The notes under the pieces are model-generated. The model was not told the DNA's origin. It saw nothing but the letters and a program-made list of their open reading frames with translations, and ran no database searches. The position numbers and the translations under genes were made by a program. From Pseudomonas sp. ML2-2023-3 (GTDB lineage: Bacteria > Pseudomonadota > Gammaproteobacteria > Pseudomonadales > Pseudomonadaceae), in NCBI RefSeq assembly GCF_037055275.1, contig NZ_CP146343.1, forward strand, positions 4,002,501 to 4,066,500: 64,000 nt of DNA. The letters run 5' to 3'. This document shows positions 60,359 through 64,000 of the stretch, piece after piece (positions within the stretch are counted from its first letter, which is position 1; each line of letters opens with the position of its first letter).

Positions 60359-63354
60359 TGCGCACCTCCCTTGCCAAACAGCGCGCCAAGCGAGGCCCGC
60401 AGTCGCGCCCACCAGCCGGTGGAGATGGCTTGGCCGCTGACCCGTTGCGACAGGCGAGTAAAAATTTGTCCGATGATCACTTTCGAGGCCCCTTGCAACA
60501 TTCGGCCGCCGACCGCGGCGACTTTGCCGCTGACCGCCACCTGGTATTGGTATTCCAGGCGTGTGTGGCCATTTTCCAGTTCGACGAAACGCACCTTGGC
60601 CTGGCCTTGGGCCGAGCCCATCGAGCTGCTGCCGGAACCGGACAGACGCAATGAATGCGGAGGGTCGAGATCACTCAGGGCAACCTTGGCCTCGAAGCGC
60701 GCACGGATCATGCCGACGCCGACGGTGACGTCTGCGCGGTAACGGTTTTCGCCTTCAAGCACGAGGTCGTGACAACCGGGAATGATCGCCGCCAGCGTCT
60801 GTGGGTCGAGCAAGGTATCGAAGACCTGCTGCGGCGGAGCAGGAATCACCACCGAGTCGTTGGCCCGCAATGCCGGTCCACCGGCAGGTGCTGCGTCCAG
60901 GTTTTCATCGGGCTCCATACCGGCGGGCCGTGGTGGTTCGTCGATCCCGATGAGCGTGCGTACTTTCGATGGCGTTAGTGGCAGACGAATGTCCGAGCGA
61001 CCGAGGGCGTCGGCCACCGCGTTGGCGATGCACACCGGCGTGCTCATATTGTTGCCCTCGCCCACACCTTTGGCGCCCAGTGGGGTGAATGGCGATGGCG
61101 TTTCCATGTGCAGGATCACCGGTTCGATCACTTCCGGCGCGGTCGGCACCAGATAATCGGCGAAGGTCCCGGAGAGGAAGCTGCCGTCCTCGCCATAGGC
61201 GAACTCTTCCATCAGCGCCGCGCCGAGGCCTTGGGTGAAGCCACCACGAATCTGGCCATCGACCAGTGCCGGGTTGAGCAGGCGGCCAGCGTCATGGCAG
61301 GTGACGTAGCGATCGATGTGGATCTCGCCGGTCATGCGGTCGATTTCCAGACCACAGATGTCGAAGACAAAGCCGTAGCACAGCGAGCTATTGACCTGAT
61401 CCTGGTCGTCCGGTGCCACCAATTGCGGCGGGCTCCAGAAGGCGGTTTCGCGCAGACCGCCGCTTTCACCTTCCGGCAGCAGGCCCGGCGACCAGTGGGT
61501 CGCACCGGCAATCCGATGGAATGGCGCCACCGCCCCGCCATTGACCACAAAAATCTTGCCGCCCGCGAAACGAATATCCTCGGGACTGGCCTGCAATTGC
61601 TCGGCGGCAATCGCGGCGAGGCGATCACGGATCTTCAGCGCTGCCTTGTAGACGGCACCAGCCACAGCACCGGCGAAGCGGCTGGAATAGTTGCCCGAGG
61701 CAATCGACCAAGCGTCCTTCTGGGTATCCAGTTCGACGTTGACCACGATGGACTCCAGCGCAACCCCGAGCACTTCGGCGACGACCTGAGCGACCGTGGT
61801 TTGATGGCCCTGCCCTTGCGGTGCCGAGGACACGTGCACACTGACGTCACCCAATGGGCCGACGTTGATGGTTGCGGTTGCGACAGCGCCGTTTTTCGGA
61901 CCGGCCTTGCGTCGCTCTTCGGGTGTCATCGCGGTGGTGATGTAACCCATGTTGGAAATCGACGGTTCGATGACGGCGGCATAACCGATGCCATAGATTC
62001 GGCCTTCGGCACGCGCCTGATCACGACGCTTGAGCAACTCGTCGAGACCGCCATCAGCCGCCGCCAAGGCAATGCCAGCTTGGTAGTTGCCGGAATCGAG
62101 CAACGCACCGGCGGCCGCGCGATATGGGAAGGCATCGGCCGGCACCAGGTTGCGGCGGATCACGTCCAACGGATCAAGCTTCAACTGCACGGCGATATGT
62201 TGCAGCAGCCGCTCCAGGGCGAAATATACCTGCGGGCCACCGAAACCACGGTTCAGGCCGGAAGGGGTTTTGTTGGTCAGCACCACGCGGTTGCGCACTT
62301 GCAGATTGCGGATCGCATAGGCACCCGTCAGGTTGCCGTGCATGCGGTAGAAAGTCGCCGGTTCAGGCGCTCTAAGGTAGGCACCACAATCGTCGATCTG
62401 GTCATAACGCAAAGCGGTGATGCGCCCGTCTGCTTCTACCGCCGCTTCAATTTCGGTCACCCGATTGGTCGCCGAAGAAGCCCCCTGAAGATGTTCCAGA
62501 CGGTCCTCGACCCACTTCACCGGTGCGCCGACCTTGCGTGACGCCAGCCCCATCATCACCACGTAAGGGAAAACCCCTTGCTTGATGCCAAAGCTGCCAC
62601 CGGAATCTTTCGGTGTGCGCAAACGCAAGCGGTTGCCAGGCACATTCAGAGCCCGGGCCATGACCGTGTGTAATGCATAGGGGCCCTGGAAATTGGCCAG
62701 CACGTCATAAATGCCGGTGGCGCGCTCGTACTGAGCCAACACCACATAGCATTCAATGGGTGTGCAGGAACTGCGCGGAAACTTCACTTTGAGCGAGACC
62801 TTGTGCGGCGCCTGCTCGAAGGCCTGCTCCGGCTCGCCATAACGAAAGCGTCGTTCGTTGACCACGTTGCTGCCGACGGCTTCGTGCAGGATAGGCGCCT
62901 GTTCGGCGGTGGCCCGTTCTGGATCGATGATCGGGGGCAGCGGCTCGTATTCAACGCGCACACCTTCGATGGCGTCTTCGGCCAGATAGCGGCTCTCGGC
63001 GATCACCACGGCCACCGGCTCTCCGACGTAGCGCACTTTGTCGACGGCGACGCACCAGTGCTCCATCGGCTGACGTACACCCACCGGAAATGGCAGCGCC
63101 CAGCGTTTGACGTCTTCGCCGACCAGCACGCCGTGCACGCCTTTCATCAGCAGCGCACTGGAAAAGTCCACCGAGGTGATCCGCGCATGAGCGTGGGGTG
63201 AACGGATGATCGCCGCATGGAGCGTCCCCGGCGGGATCGCAGCGTCATCGGCATAGCAGCCGAGACCGCGCAACAATGCGGCGTCCTCGACACGGGCCTG
63301 ACGGGCGCCGATGTGGCCGGTCTGATTTTCGGTAGCAGGTTGGAAACTAGTCAT
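60355..63354 (-). CDS. hmfA: 2-Furoyl-CoA dehydrogenase Mo subunit fused to a CoxG-like domain (HmfA-like)
   Basis: Large subunit of a xanthine-oxidase-family enzyme that hydroxylates C5 of 2-furoyl-CoA. Residues about 15-130 form the a/b-hammerhead (PPGTLHAAIIRSPHAHARIT), about 140-800 the molybdopterin-binding part (GGSFGIKQGVFPYVV, NRGFGGPQVYFALERLLQH, GQGHQTTVAQVVAEVL, GAKGVGEGNNMSTP with the active-site Glu). A Pro/Ala/Gly linker leads to a C-terminal SRPBCC/CoxG-like domain (about 830-970: VVIPAPPQQVFDTLLDPQTL, YQYQVAVSGKVAAVGGRML), usually a separate maturation factor. It has 999 residues. An AACAACAA motif (complement 63368-63375) precedes ATG 63354, pointing to Crc repression. It is the first gene of hmfABCDE. 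Confidence 0.92.
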   Translation of the reverse strand: MTSFQPATENQTGHIGARQARVEDAALLRGLGCYADDAAIPPGTLHAAIIRSPHAHARITSVDFSSALLMKGVHGVLVGEDVKRWALPFPVGVRQPMEHWCVAVDKVRYVGEPVAVVIAESRYLAEDAIEGVRVEYEPLPPIIDPERATAEQAPILHEAVGSNVVNERRFRYGEPEQAFEQAPHKVSLKVKFPRSSCTPIECYVVLAQYERATGIYDVLANFQGPYALHTVMARALNVPGNRLRLRTPKDSGGSFGIKQGVFPYVVMMGLASRKVGAPVKWVEDRLEHLQGASSATNRVTEIEAAVEADGRITALRYDQIDDCGAYLRAPEPATFYRMHGNLTGAYAIRNLQVRNRVVLTNKTPSGLNRGFGGPQVYFALERLLQHIAVQLKLDPLDVIRRNLVPADAFPYRAAAGALLDSGNYQAGIALAAADGGLDELLKRRDQARAEGRIYGIGYAAVIEPSISNMGYITTAMTPEERRKAGPKNGAVATATINVGPLGDVSVHVSSAPQGQGHQTTVAQVVAEVLGVALESIVVNVELDTQKDAWSIASGNYSSRFAGAVAGAVYKAALKIRDRLAAIAAEQLQASPEDIRFAGGKIFVVNGGAVAPFHRIAGATHWSPGLLPEGESGGLRETAFWSPPQLVAPDDQDQVNSSLCYGFVFDICGLEIDRMTGEIHIDRYVTCHDAGRLLNPALVDGQIRGGFTQGLGAALMEEFAYGEDGSFLSGTFADYLVPTAPEVIEPVILHMETPSPFTPLGAKGVGEGNNMSTPVCIANAVADALGRSDIRLPLTPSKVRTLIGIDEPPRPAGMEPDENLDAAPAGGPALRANDSVVIPAPPQQVFDTLLDPQTLAAIIPGCHDLVLEGENRYRADVTVGVGMIRARFEAKVALSDLDPPHSLRLSGSGSSSMGSAQGQAKVRFVELENGHTRLEYQYQVAVSGKVAAVGGRMLQGASKVIIGQIFTRLSQRVSGQAISTGWWARLRASLGALFGKGGAQ

Positions 63355-63513
63355 TTTTTCGCGGCTCTTGTTGTTATGCAGCGCGATAGCGTTAGAGCCG
63401 AGTGTGTGAGAAAGGCGCAGGGAGCGCCTTGCCTGGGGAGAGGGAGTTCTGCGTTGGAGTCTGACAATTTGCCTTAGCGTCTGATTTACAGGACTGGGAC
63501 CCGACAGAATGGC
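63355..63513 (-). promoter_or_regulatory. hmfA leader (copy 3 of a repeated upstream region) with Crc-type motif
   Basis: Untranslated and promoter region of hmfA. Next to the start is AACAACAA, the A-rich motif bound by Crc/Hfq in Pseudomonas. Further up are an imperfect hairpin GGCGCAGGGAGCGCC and the block shared with copies at 25413-25573 and 45285-45385. Conservation across three places suggests that it contains the regulated promoter. Confidence 0.7.
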
Positions 63514-63516
63514 CGC

Positions 63517-63612
63517 TCAGGGAAGGGACGCGGGATGGCTCAGGAACGCTTCGATTTCTGCGTAGGGCATTGGTTTGGCAAAGTAATACCCCTGAAAAAT
63601 ATCGCAGCGACT
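63517..63612 (-). pseudogene. C-terminal tail of an EAL-domain phosphodiesterase
   Basis: The minus strand ends CDIFQGYYFAKPMPYAEIEA followed by FLSHPASLP and TGA at 63517. QGYYFAKPMP is the last strand signature of EAL-type cyclic-di-GMP phosphodiesterases. An in-frame stop lies just upstream, so only about 28 codons remain. It marks the boundary of the catabolic block. Confidence 0.7.
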
Positions 63613-64000
63613 GGGTCAATTCCGCATGAGCAGCAACATCGAGTCAGCAACAACAATTGTTTTCATAAGGTACTTTCTGGAGGGGATTCAGTTGTTGCAG
63701 TGAACGACTGGAGCAATCTCATGCTGAACATTTGTTCATTAGCAATATTTTAGTTTTTTTCACAGCGCTGATCACTTCTCCCCTCCGGGCAGACATAACC
63801 CATCCGCTCCATCAGAGGAGCTTCAAAGACCCGATTTTTTGGGGCGCGGTTGAGTAGCTGGCTTGCGTGCGGCGTTGCGAGGCCGTGATTAGGCCGTCCA
63901 GTTGGGCCAATACTAAAAAACTCGAATGGAATCATTATCATTTTTTGCTGTCCACTATCGACCAAAAAAGTCAACATAACGACCACGATTGGCTTTTGGC
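63613..64000. other. No confident gene; possible Fur box
   Basis: A minus-strand open frame (63750-63986, 78 codons) has no family signature. GGAATCATTATCATTTTT at 63929-63946 contains the GATAAT-type hexamers of a Fur (iron) box in either orientation, with about 13 of 18 matches by eye; the regulated gene would be outside the window or lost. Confidence 0.35.

Noticed and set aside
61108..62541. 477-codon plus-strand frame opposite hmfA
   Set aside because: Antisense shadow of the molybdenum subunit; no motif or start signal.
1..64000. CRISPR array, tRNA or rRNA genes
   Set aside because: No regularly spaced short repeats, no cloverleaf-type sequences and no rRNA-like stretches were noticed on reading.

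Overview
The window looks like an accessory, catabolic part of a Pseudomonas genome. The evidence is two OprD-family porins, a protein very close to Pseudomonas xenobiotic reductase XenA, GC-rich coding sequence, and A-rich AAnAAnAA (Crc/Hfq-type) motifs in front of several catabolic genes. No rRNA, tRNA or CRISPR array was seen. It cannot be told from sequence alone whether this is chromosome or plasmid.

Layout. (1) 1-4.5 kb: the 3' part of a Tn3-family transposase and its 38-bp terminal repeat, which sits inside and truncates the molybdopterin subunit gene of a periplasmic aldehyde oxidase-like operon (Mo subunit, 2Fe-2S subunit, three-haem cytochrome c). (2) 4.5-10.2 kb: an electrophile/xenobiotic reductase module (AcuI-like reductase, LLM flavoprotein, ArsR regulator, NemA-like ene-reductase, ABM-fold monooxygenase, quinone oxidoreductase). 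(3) 10.3-18.8 kb: a graveyard of mobile DNA and broken genes: nhaA and chrA remnants, a Tn4651-type Tn3 element (tnpT, tnpS with an amber stop, intact tnpA), a decayed IS21 istA, and LLM and LysR remnants. (4) 18.8-23.7 kb: an SDR/LysR divergent pair and a second reductase module (ArsR, XenA, ABM, quinone oxidoreductase) that mirrors region 2. (5) 23.8-29.9 kb: an OprD porin, a remnant copy of the hmfA 5' end with its leader, a low-GC pair of unknown genes, an AraC regulator and a frameshifted OprD porin. (6) 30-45 kb: a coherent operon (aldehyde dehydrogenase of the 2-oxoglutarate-semialdehyde type, acyl-CoA ligase, acyl-CoA dehydrogenase, iron alcohol dehydrogenase, CoA-transferase, MaoC hydratase, GH88-like protein), a divergent LysR and a five-gene branched-chain-type ABC importer. 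(7) 45.3-63.5 kb: a second copy of the AraC gene, xdhC, an alpha/beta hydrolase, ubiX, LysR, aldehyde dehydrogenase, SDR, MFS, ubiD, an SSF symporter and hmfEDCBA. This is a furfural/HMF/2-furoate degradation cluster in the canonical hmfABCDE order.

How it works together. Furan aldehydes would be oxidised to 2-furoate (or furan-2,5-dicarboxylate, decarboxylated by the UbiD/UbiX pair), activated to 2-furoyl-CoA by HmfD, hydroxylated by the molybdoenzyme HmfABC, and taken to 2-oxoglutarate by HmfE. The unassigned operon in region 6 has exactly the enzyme classes needed to take a saturated furan acid (tetrahydrofuran-2-carboxylate) to the same end point. This is inference and the most interesting hypothesis here. 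Direct repeats (two 94-95% identical AraC copies; three copies of the hmfA leader) frame the catabolic blocks and suggest modular duplication and potential excision. The two reductase modules fit detoxification of reactive aldehydes and quinones.
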